DNA of 64,000 nt, taken from the NCBI GenBank assembly GCA_905160935.1, contig CAJHZI010000415.1, forward strand, positions 585,501 to 649,500. The letters are read 5' to 3'. The number at the start of each line of letters is the position of its first letter. Position 1 is the first letter of the stretch. The position numbers were made by a program, and so were the translations under genes. This stretch comes from Enchytraeus crypticus. Taxonomy: Eukaryota; Annelida; Clitellata; Enchytraeida; Enchytraeidae. A model generated the notes under the pieces. It did not search any database and was not told the origin of the DNA. It was given only the letters and a program-made list of their open reading frames with translations. Below are positions 21,009 to 28,459 of this stretch, in pieces.

Positions 21009-24000
21009 CGAAGTAACGCTGATTGCAGCGCTGTCAACTGGCGTGTATCAATATAATCGCAGCGTCATATTTAAAATTCCTAAATTAAACATCTTCTTTC
21101 ATATATGAGAAATTTTTAGATATTGATTTCTTGAGAGAGGTATTCTATATTGATGGAACGTTTGCCTTAGGATTGATAGATTAGGATTCAAATCCAGATT
21201 CAGTTAAATTTGACCATTTTTCCTAGATGTGAGCATTTTGTACACGGGTACATCTAGTTATTAAATAAGGGATGTAAGAAAATTTGATAAAGAACCTTTC
21301 CAGGGGCAGCCATAAATCTCCACCCTCATGCAAACAGTCCTGGGATGATTGGCGTAGGGAATGAAGCGAAGGCGTTGAGCGATAATAGGAGGACGAAGTT
21401 CTCTCATTTCAGCTAAAAATGTGTTCACGTTCCCTTCAACCAGCTGAAAAAATTACACAAAGTCATCCAAGATTGCTCCTGAATATATGAATCCAGAATA
21501 TACATTATTACATCTAATGAGTAGGACTCTTTACTGTTATTTTCTTGTATATTTTAGCGTATACTTATTATTAACTTTTATAATAACTAAAGAATGAAGT
21601 GGATAAAATTAAAATTATTAAGTTACGAACTCAATTACTAATAAACTATACTGAAAGAAATCTAAAAGTAATGAAATTGTTACTCGCTAATTAAGTTATT
21701 ATTAGATAAAGAACACACGTTTTCGATTGCATAATATCCTTTCATCATGTCTCATTGCACTACAGTTAAAAAATTTTGAATACGCAGATATGTCGGTAAG
21801 ATACCCGACTGCGAATCAGTATGTGCGTGGTTCAAATACTGGGCTCAACCGTCACTGATATCGCCTTCGAGAGATGAAACTGGCTTTAACATTTGACTAA
21901 ATATAATAAAAGGAATTAAGAAAGTTTTGGAATTTAACCATAGATCTATTTTGGTGATCTGATTGATACTGATCACCTGGCTGGCGACATGACTGTACGG
22001 GCTTCTGCTGACTCTAAACATTAGCACCAAAAATACAAGAATTTTTTACCTCGACTCCCTTCAGGTCTCTAAACCGAAGCCACCTGTCTCCAGTCTCTCT
22101 TTGGTATTCCAGGAAATAGTATGGAGCAAATTCCTGACCCTGTAACATAGCAAAAATTATCATAAACATACCGGTAGCTCGAATACTTCCAGATGACTCG
22201 GCACATTCCAACTACCTTCTCCGAGACCAATAAGCTTAAGACTAAGCTTGTTAGAATTTAACTTTTTCACTCGTACCGAGTTGTCTTAATCTCTAGCGAT
22301 TATTATGAGTTTTTATGAAATTTATAAGAGAAATTATTATGATATTTATTTCAAAATACTGGAGTCTAAACTTCCTTTTTTAGTGTCCTTTACAAAGGAT
22401 TGACTTTTGATTGAAATAGCTCTATTAACTTTCAAAACTCTGCGATTTGGTAAGCCCTCGTACTTATCTGAAATTCTTCTTCCCTATCGCCCCTCACGTT
22501 CACTTCGTTCCACCGATGCCAATCTTCTCTCTGTTCCAAATATTCTCACATCATTGGGCAGACGTTCTTTTTCTTACGCAGCACCCACAATCTGGAACTC
22601 TTTACCTGCTAATCTTCGCTCTTGTTCATCTCTTTCAACATTCTCTAGCAAGCTTAAGACTTACCTTTTCCCACCGTAGACATAATCAATCTACCCTGAC
22701 CATGTTTGATCACCGGACTGGCTTTCGTTTAGGACCTTACTTCTCCTCAGCACATTTCTTTTGCAGATTGGTCTGGGTGAATTGATCTGTAGTGATGTGT
22801 GCTGTTGGGGACGTCCCTGACATCATCCCTGGATGAGGAAACGGACGTTAAACCTTTATTATTATTATTATTATTATTATTGAGCCTCACCTTGCTTGTA
22901 CATGTTAAAGAAGGAAATAGTTAAATTTGTAACAATTATAAAGAGTATAGCTAACAATAGATAGATATACAATTGGACCCCACACTCTGCTCTTCGGATC
23001 GGATTTGGTACCATAGTGCTCAATGTTGTCGTGGACGACGGTAACTCTAATTCTGTTGTTGTTGTTGTTGTAGTACCTGACCATTTTTGACCACCGGACG
23101 GGCTTTCATTTAGGACATTTCTTCTCCTCATTTCTACGCACATTTCTTTTGCAGAATGGTCTGGGTGAATTGATCTGTAGTGATGTGTGCTGTGGAGACG
23201 TCCCTGACATCATCCTTGGATGAGGAAACGGAGGTTAAACCTTTATTTTTGTTTATTAATTATTATTATTATTGTCGTTGTTGCTGTTATTACCTGACCA
23301 TTGCCAAACCGCCCCTGTGTCTCGACCATAGATATGACAAATAGATCCCTGAGATCCACCTCTAACCACTCGTACGTATGTTTGCCTATCTGCTGTTTGG
23401 GACACCACGCTCCTCCGTTCTTCTCAGTTCTAATTCTACAAAACATAAATATCTGCACTGAAATCTAAATAAAACACAGCAACGTCGCTTGAAATTAATT
23501 TTTCACATGTACAGCTGGCGTTGAACGTTTAATAAATAATTTAGTAGATAACCCCACGTCATATCTATAATTGTCAAAAGTTTACATGCACTAAATCAAT
23601 ATCATTTACATACGAGATACACAAGAAAGGCATCGTAAAGCAAAAGCGCAGCAAACGCTCAATGGAAGCACCTGTGGTTCAATTTCTATTTTTTATTTCC
23701 TTTATTTTTTTATTTTTTTATTCTAAGTTGGTGCGATTTCTATTTGGTGTGATGGCTAACAGTCGCGTAATGACTACATTAAAAACAATGGAGGATTCCA
23801 AATGTGTGTTGCATAAGTGCTCGATATTTTCATGGACACAGTATCGCTCTAACAACAGTCGCTACTTCTGCTCGTAAGGCTAGCCGTGTCACAGAGCTGG
23901 CTCGTGAGGCTCGCGAACCGGTCTATCTAGAGCTGCCCTCTAGCTCTCGACTAAGTGCGTCTCGTGGGAGAGACGGGAAATCAAAGAAAATGCGTTTTCC

Positions 24001-26724
24001 AAGTAAAGCGGCTTCATTCTCTCAGTAGATTACCGGTGCTCTTCACTCCACCATATCCGTTACTTAACTCAGGCTACCTCGTTCCTTCCAGTCACTTTTA
24101 GAAATTATGGGAGGGGATGAGGTGGGGGGGTTCGACCATATCTCTATATCAATCGTTATTTCACCAAAAGGCAGCAAATTAATACAACAGTGACAAACTA
24201 ACATAGTCTACAGCGCACAAGAAAAAATAAAGAATAAATAAATAAATTCATGTGGGGAATACTATCAATGAGTTAAATTGCGCAAATTACTATTATTTAT
24301 TGTCTTCAGCATTGACGTAAATCTGTCTTTTTTCAACAGATATTTATCTTATATTCTATGAATGTTAAAAATATTCATATAAAACAAAAAATCATTCATA
24401 ATCTATTTTATATAATCTTCATTTCACTAAATGCATGGCAGTAGAAACATTGCAGAGTCAAAACAGAGAAAAAATCAACCTAAGCATGTAATAAATATGG
24501 TGAACGTATGTATGAATATAATTTTCAGCAATTTAGAGTTACACTCATACAATGCAGGATATTCACTGCACTATTTTATTCATATTTCTCTTTTCTGCCC
24601 ATCTTGAAACGAGCGATTTAGTAAAATTTCATTCGAAACGAGACTTAAAATAAAAAGCCAGGTTTAACGCCAGATTCCTGCTCGATTGCAAGCCAATGAC
24701 GGAGTGAGTACTGAATGGAACCCTGCACATACTGATCCGCTATCGAACAAATTATCAACAAGCCACTGGCTCAGCTCACCTAAATGGCGTTCAACTCCCC
24801 CCCCCCACCTCCCTTTACAATTGTTTTAGACCATCAAGAAGCAACAGTTTATGGTAACTCCATTAGAAATGAGTTTAAAACGAAATTCAAATTCAGACTT
24901 TGTTTCAATTAAAAGTAGTTATGAATAATTGGAAGGAAAAAGAGGCAGAGGCAGGCCGAGATTAGGTATGTTAGATGATTTAAAGACCCCCTCATATGTG
25001 GAAATGAAGAGGAAGGCGGAAGGCAGAGAAGAGTGGAGGCGTTATATACCATGGACCTGCCAGTAGGCAGTGCACTAAGTGAGAGAGATTGATAATTAAT
25101 AATACTTTGTTTTTTGTTGTTGTTGTTGATAATAAATGTTATTGATATTTGTTGTTCTAGATAACATCATTAATTAAGTAGTGATATATCATCATTTAAA
25201 GATTGAATTACTATCAGCCAATGCATAATAATTTCTAAATAATTTTATAATATTAGCCTAATTGTACTTTAAATATATTCTTCTAGTCCAGCGAAATATT
25301 TTACTGATATTAATTATTATATAATTGTTCTTTATACTTAATTATTATATAATTCTTTATACTTAATTATTATATAATTCTTTATATTTAATTATTATAT
25401 AATTCTTTATATTTAATTATTATATAATTCTTTATATTCAATTATTATATAATTGTTCTTTATATTAATTTATTTAATTATAATATAAATAATTATATTT
25501 AATTATATTAGTACAGTGGATTACAATTTAATTATATTATTCTTTTAAAGACTGAAATCATTACCTTATATTACATTAGATACGAGATGCATGGAGTCCC
25601 TTATAATTGTTGTATCTGGAAACAGACGTGGAACTTTTTCTACTGAATTATTTCTTTAATAATAACAAATACTATTATTCTTTCTAAAGCAAAAATCGAT
25701 AATACATCGCTTTTAAATAGCGAACACTTACACAAATCGCTACACTGAAGTCAACAAATCATCACTGAATGAATGTGTTCGAACCGGGTCAAATTTAAAA
25801 GAAAATTTGCCAAAATTTTCAAAGTTTGAACTAAATTGAATGTCCGTCACTTTGTGTCCGTTGTAAAATTAAATTTCGTCGCTGCGATTCTGTTTTCGTT
25901 TTTCATTATCTCTTTTGCTTTCCTACGGCGGAAATGTGCCAAGACAGTTTCAAAGGATTTCACTGAAAATCCGATTACGATCCTGCTTTGGAAGTTGACA
26001 GATCTTCTGAAAACCGAAATGCGGGTTAAAAGCATCTCATGTCGTCACTACAACATAGACGAGTTCTATAACAGGTATCACATTAGGTTTTGAGTTTTTA
26101 AAATAATTGTAGTTTGTAAAATTGCGAACCTCTTTTGTAAACTTAGAGTTATATTTATGATTTTCAATCTACAAGTAGTCTTGATTTATAACTAGTTTAA
26201 AGTATGTCCTCTTAGTCACTGGCTAGTTTAACGAACGTTCTCTTAGGTCGTCACTAGTCTAAGGAATGATGAATGTTCTCCTGAGCTGCTATAATCGCAT
26301 AACTAGTAAGTAATCATGTATACTTGTTAAATGTCGTTCTTTAAAAAAGGAAATAGTAAAGTTCAATAAAATATTATATAAAAACAGTATTCGAGCAGCG
26401 TTAAGTGGCGGGCATAGTAAGTAGCTAAAAACTTAAAAATAAAAATAAAAATAATCATTTTCTTGGATACAAATTTTGCGTTATGAAAGCCAACAAAAAT
26501 TCCACATCCTATTTAACGTCAGTTTCCTGCTCGATAGTATTTTAGTGATGGAGAGAGCAGTGGATTTGAACCCTGCACTTTCTAATCCGCTGTGGAACAA
26601 CATGCCAACAAGCCACCGGCTTAACGCAATAAAAATCCGACAAATTCAGCCAGTAGGAAGAAAATGCTGATAAAGCTAAAGTTAACGTCAGCTTCCTCAC
26701 TCGAAAGCGATGTCAGTGACGAGC

Positions 26725-26765
<41 letters not shown>

Positions 26766-26890
26766 ATTAAGATGGAGGACACACCTGGAGTTGTGTGGAC
26801 CCACGCTCTTCTTGTCGTAAGAGGAACTGGCGCTGATGAAGCTGTCTTCAATAAGTCCTGAGTTCATTCCCAGGTCTGTCCTACAGGATG
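8732..26890 (-). CDS. Discoidin domain receptor tyrosine kinase (13 exons joined; signal-peptide exon not found)
   Basis: DDRs are single-pass receptors that bind fibrillar collagen and autophosphorylate slowly. About 947 codons join across 13 exons, all with GT/AG borders and matching phases. Domain order is discoidin (26890-21296, first Cys in SCRTDLGM and last in [10 protein letters not shown]), DS-like (ending MMISEIRF), an extracellular linker with N-glycosylation sites, a transmembrane helix ([10 protein letters not shown]...), a long juxtamembrane region and a kinase. Kinase motifs seen are [11 protein letters not shown], the alpha-C Glu in [35 protein letters not shown] and [11 protein letters not shown]. 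Oddities are Tyr in place of Phe in DFG, Val before the hinge Glu where human DDRs have Thr, a hinge one residue shorter, and Tyr and Ser where human DDR2 has collagen-contact Trp52 and Thr56. Catalytic residues are present, so activity is expected. The gene spans over 18 kb with repeat-filled introns. The first retained exon starts in phase 1, so at least one upstream exon is missing. Confidence 0.93.
9093..9140 (-). repeat. Family D 3' fragment next to the last DDR acceptor
   Basis: Reverse copy of the D 3' end (GATGACGATG side and the CGGGATTCAAGGGAAGATG block), about 10 bp upstream of the terminal exon's acceptor. Confidence 0.6.
9196..9335 (+). repeat. Family D repeat in a DDR intron
   Basis: Starts CCCCGTGTTGTGTCCACG and continues through GGGGCATTCGGTTGGTGAGC. 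A reverse copy at 9455-9575 makes an inverted pair. Confidence 0.8.
9455..9575 (-). repeat. Family D repeat, inverted copy
   Basis: Reverse complement of the D 3' half: TCATCATCGTCGTCTTCCC ... GAGCCTAGGCGCTCACC ... ATGCCCCTTCTGACG. Confidence 0.8.
9600..9842. repeat. Degenerate ACTAGTACA / TATTCACTT repeat up to the DDR donor
   Basis: TATTCACTTACTAGTACA recurs at least six times with variable spacing, interrupted by a TTATTATTAC microsatellite at about 9740-9785. It runs into the donor of the activation-loop exon; the exon's ACTAGTAC motif at 9841-9848 is part of the pattern. Confidence 0.75.
9843..10077 (-). CDS. DDR exon: catalytic and activation loops
   Basis: Contains [48 protein letters not shown] and [12 protein letters not shown] is intact and DFG is DYG. 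The Y-x3-YY activation-loop tyrosines of DDRs are kept. Acceptor TTCCAG, donor CTA|GTAAGT, leaves in phase 0. Confidence 0.95.
10654..10848 (-). CDS. DDR exon: kinase alpha-C helix and hinge
   Basis: Reads [20 protein letters not shown], then [20 protein letters not shown] and SLHQYL. The alpha-C Glu is kept. Val occupies the gatekeeper position that is Thr in human DDR1/2, and the hinge is one residue shorter than in human. Acceptor GTTCAG, donor TGAG|GTTAGG. A frameshifted partial copy lies at 11046-11145. Confidence 0.92.
10930..11046 (+). repeat. SINE subfamily A1 in a DDR intron
   Basis: Starts GGCTGGAGACTGTGGCGACG, has B-box GGTTCAAATCC, and ends GAGTGAGAAAACTGACGTTA. It lacks about 10 bp between the A box and the TCAACCGCGGATC segment. 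Confidence 0.85.
11046..11145 (-). pseudogene. Frameshifted partial copy of a DDR kinase exon with its acceptor
   Basis: Nearly the same sequence as 10796-10888, which holds the 5' part of the alpha-C exon, its acceptor and adjoining intron. One base of the coding part is missing (exon GTTACAGTTCTAC versus copy ATTACATTCTAC), so use of this copy would shift the frame. It directly abuts the SINE at 10930-11046. Confidence 0.85.
11786..11904 (-). CDS. DDR exon: kinase beta3 strand with catalytic lysine
   Basis: Reads [15 protein letters not shown]...[17 protein letters not shown] and follows GEGVFGE in phase 0. The VAVK lysine is intact. Acceptor TTTAAAG is pyrimidine-poor; donor TTAG|GTTTAG, leaves in phase 2. 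Confidence 0.88.
12847..13208 (-). CDS. DDR exon: juxtamembrane region and kinase glycine loop
   Basis: About 90 Pro/His/Ser-rich residues, then [14 protein letters not shown], the ATP-binding glycine loop. Acceptor TTTCAG, donor GAG|GTAATG, leaves in phase 0. Confidence 0.92.
13346..13411. repeat. TA microsatellite, left of the MITE
   Basis: Long (TA)n run touching the left MITE end, preceded by a mixed TA/CA-rich stretch from about 13285. Confidence 0.95.
13412..14171. mobile_element. Foldback MITE with Tc1/mariner-like TA flanks
   Basis: A 760-bp element. The left end CAGACTGGGGCA... is mirrored on the right by ...TGCCCCAGTCTG, and the inverted match runs on through CCCCTAGCG and TCAATAACTT for about 45 bp with small indels. 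Internal segments are also inverted copies, for example ATTTTCACCAAATTTG near 13870 against CAAATTTGGTGAAAAT near 13530. No coding sequence. Both sides are (TA)n, compatible with TA target use followed by microsatellite expansion. Confidence 0.82.
14172..14239. repeat. TA microsatellite, right of the MITE
   Basis: (TA)n of about 68 bp starting at the right MITE terminus. Confidence 0.95.
14579..14998 (-). CDS. DDR exon: transmembrane helix and juxtamembrane region
   Basis: An acidic stretch ([12 protein letters not shown]) is followed by a hydrophobic helix from AYIGIIIG to CLVLF, the stop-transfer RYRRRK and about 90 cytoplasmic residues with tyrosines in TYSRK and SEYRT. Acceptor TTCCAG, donor ACAG|GTTATT, phase 1 on both sides. 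Confidence 0.9.
15033..15146 (+). repeat. Family D repeat, 5' part
   Basis: CCCGTGTTTTGTCCGGGTTG through GGTATTCGGTTGGAGAG. It is split by an A1 SINE and resumes near 15275. Confidence 0.75.
15147..15270 (-). repeat. SINE subfamily A1 nested in family D
   Basis: Reverse copy: AAAGCTGGTAAAGCTAGGGT ... GATTTGAATCC (B-box complement) ... CTTACCGACTTCGG. Confidence 0.88.
15275..15395 (+). repeat. Family D repeat, 3' part
   Basis: Resumes with CTAAGCTCCAGAAATTGCTA and continues through the CTAGTTTACTAGGGATTTTG block. Confidence 0.65.
15407..15610 (+). repeat. LINE tail, family T1
   Basis: One frame reads [20 protein letters not shown], then [14 protein letters not shown] and a stop. It ends GCACTAAGAGAGAGAGAG, so the 3' tail is a GA repeat. 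Confidence 0.85.
16145..16294 (-). CDS. DDR exon: extracellular juxtamembrane linker
   Basis: About 50 codons, including overlapping N-glycosylation sequons in NNTSN. This region is poorly conserved in the family. It is supported by acceptor TTGTAG and by phase: it completes the codon from the DS-like exon and leaves in phase 1. The donor (CCAA|GTAGAG) is the weakest of the set. Confidence 0.75.
16415..16468 (-). repeat. SINE subfamily A2 fragment
   Basis: CCTGCACCTACTGATC...CAACTTGCCAACAAGCTACC, the reverse of the A2 head. Confidence 0.65.
16520..17080. other. DDR intron, no recognised element
   Basis: AT-rich, with a TTGATTGA-type simple stretch near 16920-16980. Nothing else supportable. 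Confidence 0.5.
17086..17299 (-). CDS. DDR exon: DS-like domain, second part
   Basis: Reads [20 protein letters not shown]...[19 protein letters not shown] then [12 protein letters not shown], matching human VTVPLHHR...WMMFSEITF. Acceptor TTGCAG, donor GGAG|GTCGAT, leaves in phase 1. Confidence 0.92.
17468..17610 (-). repeat. tRNA-like SINE (another family)
   Basis: AAGCTGTAAAGCTAAGTTTG tail, then GACGGTCCGGCTGAGATTCG, then GCCATAAAAC. Related fragments lie at 28175-28260 and 30628-30712. Confidence 0.5.
17650..17855 (-). repeat. Family C repeat
   Basis: CCCGTGTTATGTCCGGGATA, then AGAACTGAGGAAGACAACCG and GAAGAGATTAACTGTTAATC, the reverse of the family C consensus. Confidence 0.65.
17858..17980 (+). 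repeat. SINE subfamily A2
   Basis: TTGAGCCGGTAGCTTGATTG ... GGGTTCAAATCC ... ATTAACGTTAAACTTGG. Confidence 0.8.
18188..18498 (-). CDS. DDR exon: DS-like domain, first part
   Basis: Reads [12 protein letters not shown]...[21 protein letters not shown]...YEWMAWK...[13 protein letters not shown]. It matches the human YDG...GLGQLTDG and FEFDRIRNFT motifs. N-glycosylation sequon at NFS. Acceptor ATTCAG, donor GAG|GTGGAA. Its 5' edge is the seed of the satellite at 18500-20100. Confidence 0.93.
18500..20100 (-). repeat. Satellite seeded from a DDR splice acceptor (about 12 units of ~73 bp) with a nested 22-bp array
   Basis: Units near 18545, 18619, 18697, 18774, 18843, 18916, 19664, 19737, 19808, 19882, 19951 and 20025 each carry a copy of the DDR exon edge at 18468-18500: GCCTCGTGTTGTAAGATATT then GTGCCGTCTGAATA. 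On the minus strand each reads as a branch/acceptor-like TTATTCAG followed by about 25 nt of exon sequence. Spacers are AATAATAATTATATAAAAAT-like. Between the sixth and seventh units a 22-bp spacer-derived unit is amplified (19002-19660). Confidence 0.9.
19002..19660. repeat. 22-bp AT-rich tandem array, about 30 copies
   Basis: The unit is AAATAATTATATAAAAATAA plus AC, with 21-22 bp variants (AACAAAC versus TTAAC). Very homogeneous, which suggests recent expansion. Confidence 0.95.
20101..20224 (-). repeat. SINE subfamily A2
   Basis: Reverse copy: TTTAACGTCAGTTTTCTGCT ... GATTTGAACCCTGCACC ... GCCAGCAAGTCACCGGCTCA. Confidence 0.82.
20362..20638 (+). repeat. ~280-bp direct repeat, copy 1
   Basis: Matches 21502-21784 in order and orientation (CTTTACTGTTAT..., AACTAAAGAATGAAGTGGAT, CATCATGTCTCATTGCAC, TTTTGAATACG), with roughly 15-20% differences by eye. 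Confidence 0.85.
20945..21010. repeat. CTGT/CTAT microsatellite
   Basis: (TGTC)n-type repeat with CTAT variants. Confidence 0.9.
21296..21443 (-). CDS. DDR exon: end of discoidin domain
   Basis: Encodes ...[20 protein letters not shown] then [13 protein letters not shown]. Acceptor TTTCAG, donor AAAG|GTTCTT, leaves in phase 1. It was missed as a long open frame because it is short. Confidence 0.93.
21502..21784 (+). repeat. ~280-bp direct repeat, copy 2
   Basis: Second copy of 20362-20638. The last discoidin exon lies between the two copies. Confidence 0.85.
21785..21893 (+). repeat. SINE subfamily A1, 5'-truncated
   Basis: ATGTCGGTAAGATACCCGAC ... GTGGTTCAAATAC ... CACTGATATCGCCTTCGAG. 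Confidence 0.8.
22050..22139 (-). CDS. DDR exon: discoidin domain
   Basis: Thirty codons reading [20 protein letters not shown] and on to KGVE. The Glu matching DDR2 Glu113 is present in the EFAP motif. Acceptor TTACAG, donor GAG|GTAAAA, phase 0 on both sides. Confidence 0.93.
22385..22872 (+). mobile_element. 5'-truncated LINE, family T2, with reverse transcriptase C-terminus
   Basis: The frame at 22407-22679 reads [20 protein letters not shown] ... [13 protein letters not shown] ... [18 protein letters not shown] and ends in KTYLFPP. This is the C-terminal part of a CR1/Jockey-type non-LTR reverse transcriptase. The 3' UTR follows, ending GACGTCCCTGACATCATCCC, TGAGGAAACGGACGTTAAAC and (TTA)n. 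It is antisense to DDR, inside a DDR intron. Only this last piece of the element is present. Confidence 0.87.
22967..23075 (+). repeat. LINE 3' end, family T3
   Basis: CCACACTCTGCTCTTCGGAT ... ATAGTGCTCAATGTTGTCG ... (GTT)n tail. Shares blocks with 33690-33775, 50195-50270 and 55130-55220. Confidence 0.7.
23076..23270 (+). repeat. LINE T2 3' UTR, second copy
   Basis: Near-identical to 22695-22870 (CTGACCATTTTTGACCACCG ... GTCTGGGTGAATTGATCTG ... GAGGAAACGGAGGTTAAAC). It stops about 25 bp from a discoidin exon donor. Confidence 0.85.
23294..23435 (-). CDS. DDR exon: middle of discoidin domain
   Basis: Encodes GGAWCP...WLEVDLRDL...[11 protein letters not shown]. The Arg matching DDR2 Arg105 is kept in TQGR. 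Acceptor TTTGTAG, donor CAG|GTAATA, leaves in phase 0. Confidence 0.92.
23460..24655. other. DDR intron, no recognised gene
   Basis: Includes overlapping open frames at 23662-23877 and 23804-24028 with no recognisable protein features. Otherwise AT-rich sequence. Confidence 0.45.
24657..24779 (-). repeat. SINE subfamily A2
   Basis: Reverse copy: GGTTTAACGCCAGATTCCTG ... CCTGCACATACTGATCCGC ... CAACAAGCCACTGGCTCAG. Confidence 0.78.
24928..25092 (+). repeat. LINE tail, family T1
   Basis: GGAAGGAAAAAGAGGCAGAG ... TTAGATGATTTAAAGACC ... CCATGGACCTGCCAGTAGGC ... ending in GTGAGAGAG. Confidence 0.82.
25310..25472. repeat. 25-bp AT-rich tandem repeat, about 6 copies
   Basis: The unit is TTAATTATTATATAATTCTT plus TATAC/TATAT; the end units carry GTTC variants. 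Confidence 0.88.
26510..26625 (-). repeat. SINE subfamily A2
   Basis: TTTAACGTCAGTTTCCTGCT ... GGATTTGAACCCTGCAC ... CAACAAGCCACCGGCTTAA. Confidence 0.82.
26664..26725 (-). repeat. SINE subfamily A1, 3' fragment
   Basis: GATAAAGCTAAAGTTAACGT ... CTCGAAAGCGATGTCAGTG, then it runs into (GA)n. Confidence 0.8.
26726..26763. repeat. GA microsatellite next to a DDR donor
   Basis: (AG)n of about 36 bp, some 20 bp past the donor of the first discoidin exon. Confidence 0.95.
26785..26890 (-). CDS. DDR exon: start of discoidin domain
   Basis: Encodes the [11 protein letters not shown]...ISASSS region, matching the CRYPLGMSGG...ITASS start of human DDR2 discoidin. Acceptor TGTGCAG, donor AG|GTGTGT. 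Enters in phase 1 and leaves in phase 2. A LINE T2 tail ends just upstream of the acceptor, and a (GA)n tract lies just past the donor. Confidence 0.9.
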
Positions 26891-26899
26891 CTGCACACA

Positions 26900-26955
26900 T
26901 AATAAATAAATAAATAAATAAGAATTTAACGTCCGGTTTCTCGCCATAAGGCAAG
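26900..26955 (-). repeat. LINE T2 3' tail next to a DDR acceptor
   Basis: (AATA)n followed by GAATTTAACGTCCGGTTTCT, the reverse of the T2 terminus. On the minus strand its (TTTA)n lies just before the acceptor of the discoidin exon. Confidence 0.75.
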
Positions 26956-27175
26956 AGAGAGGCATATGTTTATTTTTCGACAAAAACAACATCAGTGTAA
27001 AGTCGCATACATACAAAGTGTACAAAAAGAGAAATAAAATTGCAAGATTACAACATAATCAATAATGCAATTAATTAAAACAAGCCCAATACCATTCAAT
27101 CGGTTCCTAGTGAGAGCATTGCTCTATTTAGCTAGTCGCCTATATGGTAAGGGAAAGTGCTTCTATCAGTATAGT

Positions 27176-27510
27176 TTACCAGTTCTTGAATAAAAAAGAT
27201 TTGTATAGGATACTAAAATTATATACATTTCTATCCGTTTTTATGGAATCAGGTACACTATTCCATACTTGAACACTAGAAAAAGTAATCGAGTTAAAAA
27301 TTGTATCATTGTAATGAAAATACAAATAGTTAGTTTGTGATATTCTAGTCTCATACTTATGATTGGCAGTTCTGTTGACAAAATATTCTTTATTAATATT
27401 GGAAGCAGGTCTATTGCTATCAGATTGAATATATTTGTATATTAGTTTACCAATTGCTAATTTAAATAATAAATTAACAGGAAGTACATTAAAATTTCCT
27501 GACAGGCAAT
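27176..27510 (-). pseudogene. LINE reverse transcriptase C-terminal remnant
   Basis: Reading the minus strand gives LFKLAIGKLIYKYIQ, then NRTANHKYETRISQTNYLYF, SSVQVWNSVPDSIKT and FLFKNW before a stop at 27176-27178. The NHxYxTR...F...WNSLP pattern is the usual end of CR1/Jockey-like reverse transcriptases. It differs from the T2 frame at 22407. 5'-truncated. Confidence 0.75.
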
Positions 27511-27729
27511 GTCAGGAACGTTTCCTGCAGAATCTAAACAAACAGTACAATAAGAAAAAAGCACATCATAAAAACACACCGTATTATTGTCATGCAATAT
27601 AACTTTGGGCTTTCTATAAGCAGTTAGTTTTGCAGGAGATTTTTCCCTCAACCGCACCCCAGGTAAAAACTCAAATAACTTTCACCGAAAACTGTGGTGT
27701 ATGTGCCCATTAGAGGCCACAATTAGTAA

Positions 27730-27792
27730 TAAATATTAATAAAGGTTTAACATCCATTTCCTCATGCAGGGATGATGTCAGGGACGTCAATT
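27730..27792 (-). repeat. LINE T2 3' end
   Basis: AATAAAGGTTTAACATCCAT ... GATGATGTCAGGGACGTC, reverse orientation. Confidence 0.8.
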
Positions 27793-28069
27793 AATTGATA
27801 GGATCTTTCAGAGAGTGGTTTACCGAGATCTGGTATAAACTGATTTAGGAATAAAACGACGTTATATTTAATAGCATAAGATAAAATTTAGAAATTTAAA
27901 TTAATTTTTAATTTTAGGATAATCCCATCCGTTTTAAATACTGATGCTTAGTTTTTGAAACGATATCATTTTAAATTCATCGTGTACGAGTTTGATTTAT
28001 GAATCGTCATTTTAACATCACGCAGCAATATCTTTCTCTAGAGTTTAACCAAGTTGTAGGTTCAAGTTA

Positions 28070-28172
28070 CATATTTCTCCTCATCCGCTGATTTCAAGCT
28101 TCATAAAGAGCACTCCATCGATTAACGAGTTTTTCCCTTCACAAAAGGATATGCCCTATCCACACAGTAATA
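28070..28172 (+). repeat. Family C fragment
   Basis: AAGAGCACTCCATCGATTAA, then CCCTTCACAAAAGGATATGC. Confidence 0.65.
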
Positions 28173-28174
28173 CA

Positions 28175-28262
28175 CTGTCAGTAACGGTCGGGCTGACATT
28201 CGAACCGATAACCCTTCTATTTCTCAGACACGATTGCTATTCATTAGGCCATCAAACTCATA
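28175..28262 (-). repeat. tRNA-like SINE fragment
   Basis: GTAACGGTCGGGCTGACATT then CGAACC, CTCAGACACGATTGC and AGGCCATC. Related to 17468-17610. Confidence 0.5.
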
Positions 28263-28459
28263 CAAAAAAATATTAAAAATATTTACTTACCCATGTCTGT
28301 TGTATTCAGTCGTAGATCAATGGTGTCGTTTGAGACATGCAAATACAAAACACAAACATTCAATATACATGTACATACAAATTTATTATCGTTACAAAAT
28401 TCCATCAGTACGCATCATACATTACAATAAAATAATATACGCTACTATACATTACAATT

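Noticed and set aside
23662-24028. Overlapping plus-strand open frames considered as an exon
   Set aside because: No domain, no convincing splice borders, and antisense within a DDR intron.
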